Positions 20,464 through 28,861 of a DNA stretch of 64,000 nucleotides are shown here, in pieces. The position numbers were made by a program, and so were the translations under genes. The DNA is from Azoarcus olearius (GTDB lineage Bacteria; Pseudomonadota; Gammaproteobacteria; Burkholderiales; Rhodocyclaceae). Position 1 is the stretch's first letter. The number at the start of each line of letters is the position of its first letter. Where the stretch lies: assembly GCF_001682385.1 (NCBI RefSeq), contig NZ_CP016210.1, positions 3,348,001 through 3,412,000 on the forward strand. Reading direction: 5' to 3'. The notes below the pieces were generated by a model. It made no database searches and was not told the DNA's origin. It was given only the letters and a program-made list of their open reading frames with translations.

Positions 20464-21369
20464 ATGGAGGATCTGAACGACCTCTACTACTACGTCCGGG
20501 TGGTCGACAACGGCGGCTTCGCGGCCGCCGGGCGCGCGCTCGGGCTCGCTAAATCCAAGCTTAGCCGGCGCATCGCGCTGCTGGAGGAACGCCTGGGCGT
20601 GCGCCTGATCCAGCGCTCCACCCGCCACTTCTCGGTCACCGAAATCGGCCAGACCTACTACGAGCATTGCCGCGCGATGCTGGTGGAGGCCGAAGCGGCG
20701 CAGGAGGCCATCGAGCGCACCCGCGCCGAGCCGCGCGGGGTGGTGCGGATGAGCTGCCCGATCGCGATCCTGCACGCCCACGTCGGCCGCATGCTGGCGG
20801 AGTTCCTGGCCGCGCATCCGCAGGTGGAGCTGCATCTGGAAGCGACCAACCGCCGGGTGTCGCCACTCAACGAGGGCTTCGACCTCGCGCTGCGGGTGCG
20901 CCCGCCACCGCTGGCCGACAGCGAGCTGGTGCTGCGCGTGCTGTCCGACCGCAGCCAGTGCCTGGTGGCCAGCCCCGCGCTGATCGGCGCGCTCGGCGCC
21001 CCCGCCGCGCCGGCCGACCTCGACCGCTATCCCAGCCTTGCGCTCGGACCGCCGCAGGACGACCACCTGTGGACGCTGTACGGCCCGGACGCCGCGCAGG
21101 CCACGCTGCACCACCGGCCGCGGCTGATCACCAGCGACATGGTGGCGCTCAAGCGCGCGGCGCTGGCAGGTGTCGGCGTGGTGCAGCTGCCGACCTTGAT
21201 GGTGTGCGACGAACTCGCCGCCGGCAGCCTGGTGCGCCTGCTGCCGCAGTGGGCGCCGCGGCGCGAGATCATCCACGTGGTCTATCCCTCGCGCCGCGGC
21301 CTGCTGCCGGCGGTGCGGGCCTTGATCGACCACCTCGCCGCCGCGTTCGGGGCACTGGACGAGGACTGA
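20464..21369 (+). CDS. LysR-family transcriptional regulator
   Basis: 301 residues. N-terminal winged helix-turn-helix (FAAAGRALGLAKSKLSRRIALLEERLG, about residues 19-45) and a LysR effector-binding domain (about 90-295). It resembles regulators divergent from pirin/YcaC-type genes, which often respond to electrophiles or quinone-like compounds. Most likely controls the 18.7-20.3 kb pair; the effector is unknown. Confidence 0.9.
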   Translation: MEDLNDLYYYVRVVDNGGFAAAGRALGLAKSKLSRRIALLEERLGVRLIQRSTRHFSVTEIGQTYYEHCRAMLVEAEAAQEAIERTRAEPRGVVRMSCPIAILHAHVGRMLAEFLAAHPQVELHLEATNRRVSPLNEGFDLALRVRPPPLADSELVLRVLSDRSQCLVASPALIGALGAPAAPADLDRYPSLALGPPQDDHLWTLYGPDAAQATLHHRPRLITSDMVALKRAALAGVGVVQLPTLMVCDELAAGSLVRLLPQWAPRREIIHVVYPSRRGLLPAVRALIDHLAAAFGALDED

Positions 21370-21437
21370 GGCGAGGCGGCTGGCGAACCCGCCCGCGCCC
21401 TGCCATCCTGAAGAAATCCCGTCCCAGGAGCCGCGCC

Positions 21438-22088
21438 ATGACCCGCGTGAGAGTCGAGAGCTTCGCCGTTTCCATCGACGGCTTTGGCGCCGGTCCCGAC
21501 CAGAGCCTGGACAATCCGCTGGGCGTGGGCGGCATGGCGCTGCATGAGTGGGTGCTGCCCACGCGCACCTTCCAGCGCAAGGTGTTGGGCCAGGAAGGCG
21601 GCACCACCGGCATCGACGACGACTTCGCCGCACGCGGCTTCGACAACGTCGGCGCCTGGATACTCGGGCGCAACATGTTCGGCCCGGTGCGCGGGCCGTG
21701 GCCAGACCTGGACTGGAAAGGCTGGTGGGGCGACGAGCCGCCCTACCATGTGCCGGTGTTCGTGCTCACCCACCATCCGCGCCCGCCGCTGCAGATGCAG
21801 GGCGGAACCGTCTTCCACTTCGTCGGCGACATCCACGACGCGCTGGCCCAGGCGCGCGCCGCCGCCGCAGGGCAGGACGTGCGCATCGGCGGCGGCCCGG
21901 CGACCATCCGCCAGTACCTTCGCGCCGGGCTGATCGACGAGTTGCACATCGCCCTCTCCCCGGTGCTGCTGGGGCGCGGCGAAGCGCTGTTCGCCGGGCT
22001 GGACCTGCCGGCGCTCGGCTACGAGTGCACCGCCTTCAGCGCCTCGGAGAAGGCCGGCCACCTGCTGATACAGCGCACGGGCGCCTGA
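21438..22088 (+). CDS. Dihydrofolate reductase-like (RibD C-terminal domain) protein
   Basis: 216 residues from the ATG at 21438 with CAGGAG seven bases upstream. SFAVSIDGFGAGP at the start, WILGRNMFGPVRGPW in the middle and RIGGGPATIRQYLRAGLIDELHIALSPVLLG near the end are typical of RibD_C reductases. It follows the LysR gene by 68 bases and converges on the TonB receptor gene. It is longer than the relative at 14.7 kb and belongs to a different branch. Substrate unknown. Confidence 0.85.
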   Translation: MTRVRVESFAVSIDGFGAGPDQSLDNPLGVGGMALHEWVLPTRTFQRKVLGQEGGTTGIDDDFAARGFDNVGAWILGRNMFGPVRGPWPDLDWKGWWGDEPPYHVPVFVLTHHPRPPLQMQGGTVFHFVGDIHDALAQARAAAAGQDVRIGGGPATIRQYLRAGLIDELHIALSPVLLGRGEALFAGLDLPALGYECTAFSASEKAGHLLIQRTGA

Positions 22089-22100
22089 CCGCCAGCCGGA

Positions 22101-24320
22101 TCAGAACTGGTACTTCAGCGTCAGCTGGGCGTTGCGGGGGGCGCCGTAGGCGAGCTGGTTGTAGAAGCCGATCTGGCTGTAATAGGTCTTGTCGAACAGG
22201 TTGTTGACGTTGAGCTGGGCCGAAACCGCCTTGCTGATCTGGTAGCGCGCCATCAGGTTCACCAGCGCATACGGGCGCTGCTTCAGCTTTTCCGCGGCGC
22301 CGGTCACCGGGTTGGTGACCGCGGTGTAGTTCTCGCCTTCCCAGTTGATGCCGCCGCCGACGGTGAGCTTTTCCCAGGCGCCGGGCAGCTGCCAGGTGGT
22401 GAACAGCTTCAGCATGCGGCGCGGGTGGTTGGTGTTCACCTTGTCGCCCTCCTCGTCCTTCGCTTCGAACTGGGTCCAGCCGGCGGCAATCTTCCAGCCC
22501 GGTGCGGGTTCGCCGGCGACCTCGATCTCGTAGCCTTCGCTGGTGGTGCCCTGGGCCGCGTAGTAGGCCTGGTTGCTGGTGCCCGGCACCAGGTAGCCGG
22601 CATCGGTCTGGGCGAGGTTGTCCTGCTCGATGCGGAACACCGCCAGCGAGGCATTGAGGCGGCCGCCGAAGTACTCGCCCTTGACCCCCACCTCGTAGCT
22701 CTTGCCGGTGAGCGGATCGAGGTAGTCGCCATTGCGGTCGCGGTAGTTCTGCGGGTTGAAGATGTCGGTGTAGCTGGCGTAGGCGGAGTGCTGGGCGTCG
22801 ATGTCGTAGATCAGCCCGGCGTAGGGCGTGACCACGCCCTTGTGGTCGAATTCGTAGCGCGCGGTGGGGGTCTGGCCATCGCGCGTCCAGTTGCTGACGC
22901 GGGCGCCGACGATGAGCTTGAGCGGATCGGCCAGGCTGAGGCGCGCCACCGCGTAGGCGGCTTCCTGCACCGTTTCATAGGCTTCGGAGAGGGACTCCGG
23001 CCCCCACGCCGGCTCCGGGTAATTGCCGTCCCACAGGTTGAAGTTGCCCACCGGGCTGACGCCCGCCGCGGCGCGCCGGGTGGCGTCGAAATCCTGCTCG
23101 CTGCGCATCAGGCCGAAGGCGAGTTCGTGCCTGCGGCCCAGCAGTTCGAAGGGGCCGCTGGCGTGCACGCCGATGTCGTCCTGCTTGCGGCTGACCGCGT
23201 AGCGCGCCGGCGAGGCGCCCATGCCGAGGCCGGTGCTCCGGTCCGGCGTTCCGTACAGGTAGAGCAGTTTCAGATCGCCCTCGTTCTCGCCGTGGTTGAG
23301 CATCAGCTCGGCCTTCCAGCCGTTGTCGAACTGGTGCTCCAGCCGGACGAAATGGGTGCGATGGGAGGACGCCCACGACGCCCACTTCGCCGCAGTGGTG
23401 GCGGAACGGCGCCAGTCGGTGCGCGTGCCGTCGGCATGCCAGGTGGGCAGCCCGCCCCACTGCGAGGCGTCGGGATCGTTCTCCTGCCGGCTGGCGCCCA
23501 CCGACAGCCGGGTGCGCTCGCCGAGGTCGGCATCGACCACGCCGTACAGCGTCTCGCGGCGGTTGTGGTAGAGATCGACGTAGGAATCCTGGTTCTGCAG
23601 GCTGCCGACCACGCGGGCACGCACGCTGCCGCTGGCACTGAGCGGCGTGGTGAGATCCACCGTGCCGAAGTAGTTGTCCCACGAACCAGCGCCGAGCGTG
23701 ACCGCGCCGGTGAACACGGTGCTGTCGGCATGCTTGCGCACCAGGTTGATCGCCGCCGACGGGTTGCCCGCCCCCGTCATCAGCCCGGTGGCGCCGCGCA
23801 CGATCTCGACGCGGTCGTAGATGGCGGTGTCGGTCAGCGTTTCGCCCGCACTCCAGCCGGTGCTCCAGGTGGTGGGAATGCCGTCGATCTGCAGGTTGTC
23901 GATGGCGAAGCCGCGCGCCGAAAAGCTGGAACGCGAGCTGTCGTTCACCTTGGTGGAAACGCCGGTGGTGGCCGCCACCACGTCGGTGATGGACTGCAGC
24001 CCCTGGTCGTCGATGCGCTCGCGCGTGACCACGCTGACCGACTGCGGCGTGTCGCGGATCGACAGATCCAGCCGCGTGGCGCTGCGGGTGACGCGGGTGG
24101 TGTAGGAGCCGGTGCCCTCGGTGGCGGGGTCGGGGGCGGTGTCGGCGGAGACGGTGACGGGCTGCAGGATGCGGGGGGCTTCGGGGGTGGTGGATTGGGC
24201 GAGCGCGGGGGTGGCGAGGATGGGGGTGCAGATCAGGGTGAGGACGAGCGCCAGCGGGGTCAGGGCTGGGTTGGGGATTGGGTTGGGGATTGGGTTGGGG
24301 GGCGGGACGAAACGAGGCAT
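22101..24320 (-). CDS. TonB-dependent siderophore receptor
   Basis: 739 residues from the ATG at 24320; the longer frame runs back into a repeat element and is not used. The signal peptide is unusual, carrying a Pro-Asn-Pro-Ile repetition (NPIPNPIPNP) coded by a short tandem repeat, before an LALVLTLICTPILATPALAQ-type core. The plug domain has RDTPQSVSVVTRERIDDQG, the signature of FhuA/FecA-like ferric siderophore receptors, then VEIVRGATGLMTG. The barrel ends in LKYQF with the terminal Phe. Likely imports a ferric siderophore; the particular ligand is not visible. Confidence 0.9.
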   Translation of the reverse strand: MPRFVPPPNPIPNPIPNPALTPLALVLTLICTPILATPALAQSTTPEAPRILQPVTVSADTAPDPATEGTGSYTTRVTRSATRLDLSIRDTPQSVSVVTRERIDDQGLQSITDVVAATTGVSTKVNDSSRSSFSARGFAIDNLQIDGIPTTWSTGWSAGETLTDTAIYDRVEIVRGATGLMTGAGNPSAAINLVRKHADSTVFTGAVTLGAGSWDNYFGTVDLTTPLSASGSVRARVVGSLQNQDSYVDLYHNRRETLYGVVDADLGERTRLSVGASRQENDPDASQWGGLPTWHADGTRTDWRRSATTAAKWASWASSHRTHFVRLEHQFDNGWKAELMLNHGENEGDLKLLYLYGTPDRSTGLGMGASPARYAVSRKQDDIGVHASGPFELLGRRHELAFGLMRSEQDFDATRRAAAGVSPVGNFNLWDGNYPEPAWGPESLSEAYETVQEAAYAVARLSLADPLKLIVGARVSNWTRDGQTPTARYEFDHKGVVTPYAGLIYDIDAQHSAYASYTDIFNPQNYRDRNGDYLDPLTGKSYEVGVKGEYFGGRLNASLAVFRIEQDNLAQTDAGYLVPGTSNQAYYAAQGTTSEGYEIEVAGEPAPGWKIAAGWTQFEAKDEEGDKVNTNHPRRMLKLFTTWQLPGAWEKLTVGGGINWEGENYTAVTNPVTGAAEKLKQRPYALVNLMARYQISKAVSAQLNVNNLFDKTYYSQIGFYNQLAYGAPRNAQLTLKYQF

Positions 24321-24374
24321 GGGAGAGTTCTCCGGGAGGGAGCCTGCATAGCGACGGGGCCAAGCGGCGGTTTT

Positions 24375-24475
24375 CTCCTTCCCCTTCAAGGGGAAGGCAG
24401 GGATGGGGATGGGGTTCGGTTCAGCGCCGCGCAAACCCCATCCCCACCCCAACCCTCCCCTTGAAGGGGAGGGGG
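24375..24475. repeat. Inverted pair of the dispersed palindromic repeat
   Basis: Left copy 24375-24418 (CCTTCCCCTTCAAGGGGAAGG hairpin followed by GGGATGGGGATGGGGTT) and right copy 24434-24475 (reverse) are separated by only 15 bases, making a compact giant inverted repeat directly upstream of the TonB receptor gene. Confidence 0.85.
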
Positions 24476-24583
24476 CCAGGGGATCGCGGGCTTGAAACTC
24501 ATCGCTACTCAGGACGGTGAAAGACGAAGGAGCGCCGCCCCCGGCGCAGGCGCCAGCGGCGGAAGCAGCAAGGGACAGCGGAT

Positions 24584-24647
24584 GGGCGCGGCGGACGCCA
24601 GCTCAGTCGGTCGGTGGGCGCGGCGGACGCCGGCTCAGTCGGTCGGT
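24584..24647. repeat. 32-base tandem duplication at a gene end
   Basis: Two adjacent 32-base units starting GGGCGCGGCGGACGCC and ending CAGTCGGTCGGT differ at one base. The second unit contains the stop codon and last codons of the small gene at 24635, so the duplication copied the 3' end of that gene. Confidence 0.8.
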
Positions 24648-25090
24648 CGCGGCAGCGGCCACGCCAACCGATGCAGCGTGCCGTTCCACTCCTGCACCGT
24701 CAGCCACAGCCGGTCTTCCGGACCCGGGTGCGACGGATAGGGCACGTGCGCTTCCTGCAGCGCGCCGTGGCCGTGCACCACGCCGTCTTCGCCGTCGAGC
24801 ACCGCGATCGGCTCGGGGCCGGCGTTGGCGTAGGCCATGCGGATGCGGGCCACGCAGTCGTCGCAGAAGCGGAAGCTGAAATCCTTCACGTGCGCGCCGT
24901 CGTGCGGGTAAGGCCCGGCGTCGTCGTGCGGCGTCGGTGTCACCTCGAAAGGGCCGGCGGCCTGGGTGGGCCACGCGGGCGGAAAGGTCGGCGTCAGCGA
25001 GGCGTACAGAAACCACCCCGGCGCCACCAGCACGAAGGCGTTGAGCCAGAACCGGGCGCGGGGCCAGCGGGTGCGCAAGGCGGCGATCAT
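24635..25090 (-). CDS. Small membrane-anchored protein of iron-uptake operon
   Basis: 151 residues, start overlapping the upstream stop (ATGA at 25090). One hydrophobic segment near residues 12-32 (FWLNAFVLVAPGWFLYASL) probably anchors a periplasmic domain. A FCDDCVARI motif with two cysteines could bind metal or form a disulfide. Not recognised as a named family. Its coupling to a PepSY membrane protein and a TonB siderophore receptor suggests a role in ferric siderophore handling. Confidence 0.7.
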   Translation of the reverse strand: MIAALRTRWPRARFWLNAFVLVAPGWFLYASLTPTFPPAWPTQAAGPFEVTPTPHDDAGPYPHDGAHVKDFSFRFCDDCVARIRMAYANAGPEPIAVLDGEDGVVHGHGALQEAHVPYPSHPGPEDRLWLTVQEWNGTLHRLAWPLPRPTD

Positions 25091-26250
25091 GGCCGGGCTC
25101 CTTCGGCGGGAGCCACGCGCGCTGCAGCGTGGCGCGGGGCCGGCTTGCGCACGGCACCGAAGGTGCGCTTGCGCCAGATCAGGAAGCCGGTGACCGACAT
25201 CGCGCTCAGCAGCAGGCCGAACACGAACCAGATCGCCTTCGTCCAGAGGCCGCCGAAGGTGCCGTAGTGCAAGGGGTCGGCAATGTGGGCGACGGTTTGC
25301 AGCGCGTTCATCGCGGCCGGCGTGCGCACCGCATCCACTTCGCCGGTCCATGGATTGACCAGCGCGCGCCACGACTGCGCGTCGTACAGGATGTTGTCGC
25401 CGCTGCCGGCGATGCCGTAGTGCGCGCGGTTGTGTTCGGGGAAGGACACCCAGCGCGGCTGCATCTCGGGCAGTGCGCGCTGCGCCGCGCCCAGCGCCTG
25501 CACCAGCGCGATCCTGGCGGGCGGTTCGCCACTGGTCAGCGGCAGCTCGTGCAGCGCGACCGGCGCGGGGTCTTCCCACACATGGGTGCCGCTGTGCCAC
25601 AGCACCGCCTGCACCAGGTACCACAGCCCGGTGGCGCCGATCACCAGCAGAAACCACAGCGACCACGCGCCGGCCAGGCGGTGCAGGTCGCCCAGCAGCA
25701 CCCGCGTGCCCGCCGCGGGGCGCAGTTGCGGCCGCATGTAGGCGCGCCAGAAGCGCTTGTAGATGACGACGCCGGTCACCAGCGCGCCGAGCGTGACGAT
25801 GGACATCGCCGCCACCAGGTAGTAGCCGACGCTCCAGCTGTGATGCCAGGGGAACAGCAGCCAGCCGTGCAGCGCGCGCATGAAGCCGATGAAGGTGAGG
25901 CCGTGGTTGATCGCCTGCACCTCGGCGGTGTAGGGATTCACGTAGGCGATGGCCGGCGGTTTGCCCGGCATCGCAAAGCCGACCGCGGTGACCAGATAGG
26001 GCTCGAACACCATCACCTGGCGAATCTCGGCGCCCGGCACCACCCGCTCCACCGCCTCCACCAGTGCCGGCAGCGGCTGGGGCGGCAGGCCGCGCGGGTT
26101 CTCGGCGCGGGCATCGCGGTTGGTGAGCCAGGTGAGTTCGTGGCTGATCACCGCGATGGTGCCGGTGATGCAGACGAAGCAGAACACCGCCCACACCGGC
26201 AGCGACAGCCAGCCGTGGACCTGGAACCAGCGTTTTCGATTGAGGGCCAT
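25087..26250 (-). CDS. PepSY-associated membrane protein (PiuB-like iron uptake factor)
   Basis: 387 residues with four or five transmembrane segments: near the start (HGWLSLPVWAVFCFVCITG), around 180-215 (ALHGWLLFPWHH..., GALVTGVVIYK), near 235-260 and near 340-365 (WFVFGLLLSAMSVTGFLIW). This is the PepSY_TM arrangement of PiuB-type inner-membrane proteins, thought to reduce or help release iron from siderophores. The start is two bases after the receptor stop and the end overlaps the following gene, so the three genes are one operon. Confidence 0.87.
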   Translation of the reverse strand: MALNRKRWFQVHGWLSLPVWAVFCFVCITGTIAVISHELTWLTNRDARAENPRGLPPQPLPALVEAVERVVPGAEIRQVMVFEPYLVTAVGFAMPGKPPAIAYVNPYTAEVQAINHGLTFIGFMRALHGWLLFPWHHSWSVGYYLVAAMSIVTLGALVTGVVIYKRFWRAYMRPQLRPAAGTRVLLGDLHRLAGAWSLWFLLVIGATGLWYLVQAVLWHSGTHVWEDPAPVALHELPLTSGEPPARIALVQALGAAQRALPEMQPRWVSFPEHNRAHYGIAGSGDNILYDAQSWRALVNPWTGEVDAVRTPAAMNALQTVAHIADPLHYGTFGGLWTKAIWFVFGLLLSAMSVTGFLIWRKRTFGAVRKPAPRHAAARVAPAEGARP

Positions 26251-26252
26251 GA

Positions 26253-28400
26253 TCAGAACCTGTAACTGGCGGTGGCGAGCACGGTGCGACGGGTGCCGAC
26301 GAAGCAGTCGCCGCGCGAGAGGCAGGTGGTGTAGTAGGTCTTGTCCCCGATGTTGTTCACGTTGAGGGCAAGGCTCCAGCGCCCGACGTCGTAACCGAGC
26401 ATCGCGTCGTACAGGGTGTAGCCGGGCGTGGTCAGGCTGTCGGTGCCGTCCCGGCTGTCGCCGATGTAGCGGATGCCGAAGCCGGCGCGAAAGCCGCTGA
26501 AGCCGGCAATCGAGAAGCGGTGCTGCGACCACAGCGAGGCCATCTGCTCGGGCACGCTGGGCAGGCGCTTGCCTTCGTTTGTCCCTTCCAGCACTTCGGA
26601 GTCGGTGTAGGAATAGGTGCCGATCAGGTCCCAGTCGCGCGTGATGCGCAGCTGCGCCTCCAGCTCCAGCCCGCGCACGCGGGTTTCGCCGCTTTGCAGC
26701 TGGTTGAGCGGATTGATCGGGTCGGGCGACTTGCGGTTCTGCTCGCGCAGGTCGTAGACCGCCGCGCTGACGAGGCCCGCGCCGCCGGCCGGTTCGTACT
26801 TCACCCCCAGCTCGTACTGCTTGCCGCGCAGCGGCTTGAAGGCCTTGCCGTAGCCGTCCAGCCCGATCTCCGGCTTGAAGGATTCGGTGTAGCTGACGTA
26901 GGGCGAAAAGCCGCCGTCCGCCTTGTACATCAGCGCCAGCCGCTTGGTGACGGCGCTGTCCTTCTGCGTTTCGCCGCCTTCGGTTTCATTGACCGCGCGG
27001 TCGTGGCGCAGGCCGATCACCGCGATCCAGCGCTCGTCCCACGTGAGCTGGTCCTGCACATAGACGCCGGTCTGGCGCACGGTGTTGTCGGGGTCGTCGT
27101 AGAAATCCCCTGCCCCCGGCGGCGTGAAGTTGCCATACACCGGGTTGTAGAGATTGAGCGTGCCGGCCGCACCGTAAGCCCAGCGCCGCTTGGTCAGCGC
27201 GTACTGGTAGTCCAGCCCGGCAAGCACGGTCTGGCGCAGGCGCCCGTGCTGCAAGTTGGCCTGCAGCTGGTTATCCACCGTCCAGTACTTCAGCTCGGGC
27301 TTGGCCACCCAGTACACCCGGTCGATGTCGCCATCGGGCTGCAGCACCGGCGGAAAGGCCGGGTAGATGGTCTGGTAGCTGACCTCGCTTTCCGAATAGC
27401 GCAGGTTCTGGCGGAAGGTCCAGGTGTCGTTCGGGCGGTAGGTGAACAGCGAGGTGAGCGACTTCTGCTCGGTGTTGTACTCGTCGAAGCCGGGCTCGCT
27501 CATGAACACATCCACCGGAATCCGCCCCAGCCCGCCGGGCGCCGGCAGCACGGTGCCGGCGTGCGGCAGGAACTGCGTGGTGGAGCCGGTCTCGTCTTTC
27601 TGGACGTTGGCGAGCACCGTCCATTCCAGCGTGGAATCCGGCCGCCAGGTCAGCGAGGGCGCGAGCACGTAGCGGTCGTCCTCCACCTTCTTCACCTGGG
27701 TGTCGCTGTCGCGGCCGATCGCCACCACGCGGTAGAGCAGCGTGCGGTCCTCGTTGAGCGGGCCGGTGACATCCACCGCAAGCTGCTTGCGGTCGAAGCT
27801 GCCGTACTGCAACTGCAGCTCGCCCTGCTGCTCTTCCTGCGGGCGCTTGCTGACCAGATTGACGATGCCGCCCACCGTGCCCTGGCCGTACAGCACCGAG
27901 GCCGGCCCCTTCAGCACCTCGATGCGTTCGAGCGAGAACGGATCGGGGCGCGCGCTGGCGTAGTAGCCGAAGGTCTGCTGCATGCCGTCGAGGAACACCA
28001 CCGGGTCGCTGCCGCGCACCGTGGACCAGTCGCCGCGGCTATCCAGCCCGTAGGTTTCGCCGCGCATGCCGGCGGTGTAGCGCAGCGCGTCCTGCACGGT
28101 CTGCGCGCCCTGGTCGCGCATGCGTTCGGCGGTGATCACCGAGACCGACTGCGGCGTATCGGCCAGCGCGGTGTCGGTCTTGGTGGCGGTGGCGCTACGG
28201 CGCGCGACATAGCCCTGCACCGGGCCGGTCGCGGTCTCGCCGGGCGTGCCTTCGGTGACGGTCACCGCCGGGAGGGTCGGGGTGGTCTGCTGGGCGTGGG
28301 CCAGGCCGGGTGCCAGCGCGGCCAGGATGAGCGCCGTCAGGCGGCCGCGCGCGTACGGCGCCGCCTGCCGCGCGGGCAATGGAAGGTCGAATGTGTTCAT
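26253..28400 (-). CDS. TonB-dependent siderophore receptor
   Basis: 715 residues from the ATG at 28400 (MNTFDLPLPARQ), with a signal peptide ending near LAHAQ. Plug motifs: ADTPQSVSVITAERMRDQGAQT and LERIEVLKGPASVLYGQG, typical of hydroxamate or catecholate siderophore receptors of the FhuA/FoxA/FcuA group. The barrel ends TASYRF with terminal Phe, and has a late CLSRGDCF loop with two cysteines. First gene of a three-gene iron-uptake operon. A Fur-like palindrome lies about 300 bases upstream. Confidence 0.92.
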   Translation of the reverse strand: MNTFDLPLPARQAAPYARGRLTALILAALAPGLAHAQQTTPTLPAVTVTEGTPGETATGPVQGYVARRSATATKTDTALADTPQSVSVITAERMRDQGAQTVQDALRYTAGMRGETYGLDSRGDWSTVRGSDPVVFLDGMQQTFGYYASARPDPFSLERIEVLKGPASVLYGQGTVGGIVNLVSKRPQEEQQGELQLQYGSFDRKQLAVDVTGPLNEDRTLLYRVVAIGRDSDTQVKKVEDDRYVLAPSLTWRPDSTLEWTVLANVQKDETGSTTQFLPHAGTVLPAPGGLGRIPVDVFMSEPGFDEYNTEQKSLTSLFTYRPNDTWTFRQNLRYSESEVSYQTIYPAFPPVLQPDGDIDRVYWVAKPELKYWTVDNQLQANLQHGRLRQTVLAGLDYQYALTKRRWAYGAAGTLNLYNPVYGNFTPPGAGDFYDDPDNTVRQTGVYVQDQLTWDERWIAVIGLRHDRAVNETEGGETQKDSAVTKRLALMYKADGGFSPYVSYTESFKPEIGLDGYGKAFKPLRGKQYELGVKYEPAGGAGLVSAAVYDLREQNRKSPDPINPLNQLQSGETRVRGLELEAQLRITRDWDLIGTYSYTDSEVLEGTNEGKRLPSVPEQMASLWSQHRFSIAGFSGFRAGFGIRYIGDSRDGTDSLTTPGYTLYDAMLGYDVGRWSLALNVNNIGDKTYYTTCLSRGDCFVGTRRTVLATASYRF

Positions 28401-28697
28401 GCCTGTTCGTCGGTTGGGGTGCAACAGCACAAAGCCCGCGCCGGCGGTCAAGCCACGTCAGCGCCCGGCGATTGGCCGGGGCGAAGCAACGCGGTTCAGA
28501 CCCGCCCGCGCGGGCGGCAACAGGAACTGACGGTCAGGCCGGAAGTGGAAGCAGCGCGCACCGCGGCGATAGGCGCGGTGACGAACGGGGACATTCTGGA
28601 AGGCATCTGGGCACCTGCTCAGCAAGAAGTCGCTGGCTGGCTGGCGGCCCGCGGGGGGCGCCTGGCTGGCTGGTGTCGGTTCCCGGCGCGAGCCCGC

Positions 28698-28722
28698 GAT
28701 AACAAGAACCGTTCTTATTATC
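28698..28722. promoter_or_regulatory. Fur-box-like palindrome in divergent intergenic region
   Basis: GATAACAAGAAC-C-GTTCTTATTATC is a 25-base palindrome with one mismatch per arm pair, resembling the GATAAT-based Fur box. It lies between the TonB receptor operon (starts 28400, minus) and the GNAT-hydrolase gene (starts 28862, plus). No other gene is visible in 28401-28861. Confidence 0.6.
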
Positions 28723-28861
28723 ACGAGAAATCGGGGCGGCTGTAAACCTGCCGGCGCCGGCGGTCGATGAGATTTTTTCAGGCGGAGATGAGGAATGTTC
28801 TTTTGCTGCGTCGCAGCAACTACTTTAGATTGGAACTATATTCTCCTGAGGAATCGCTCCG

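Noticed and set aside
28458-28724. Small minus-strand gene between the iron operon and the GNAT-hydrolase gene
   Set aside because: Arg/Pro-rich translation without RBS, and it overlaps the Fur-like palindrome.
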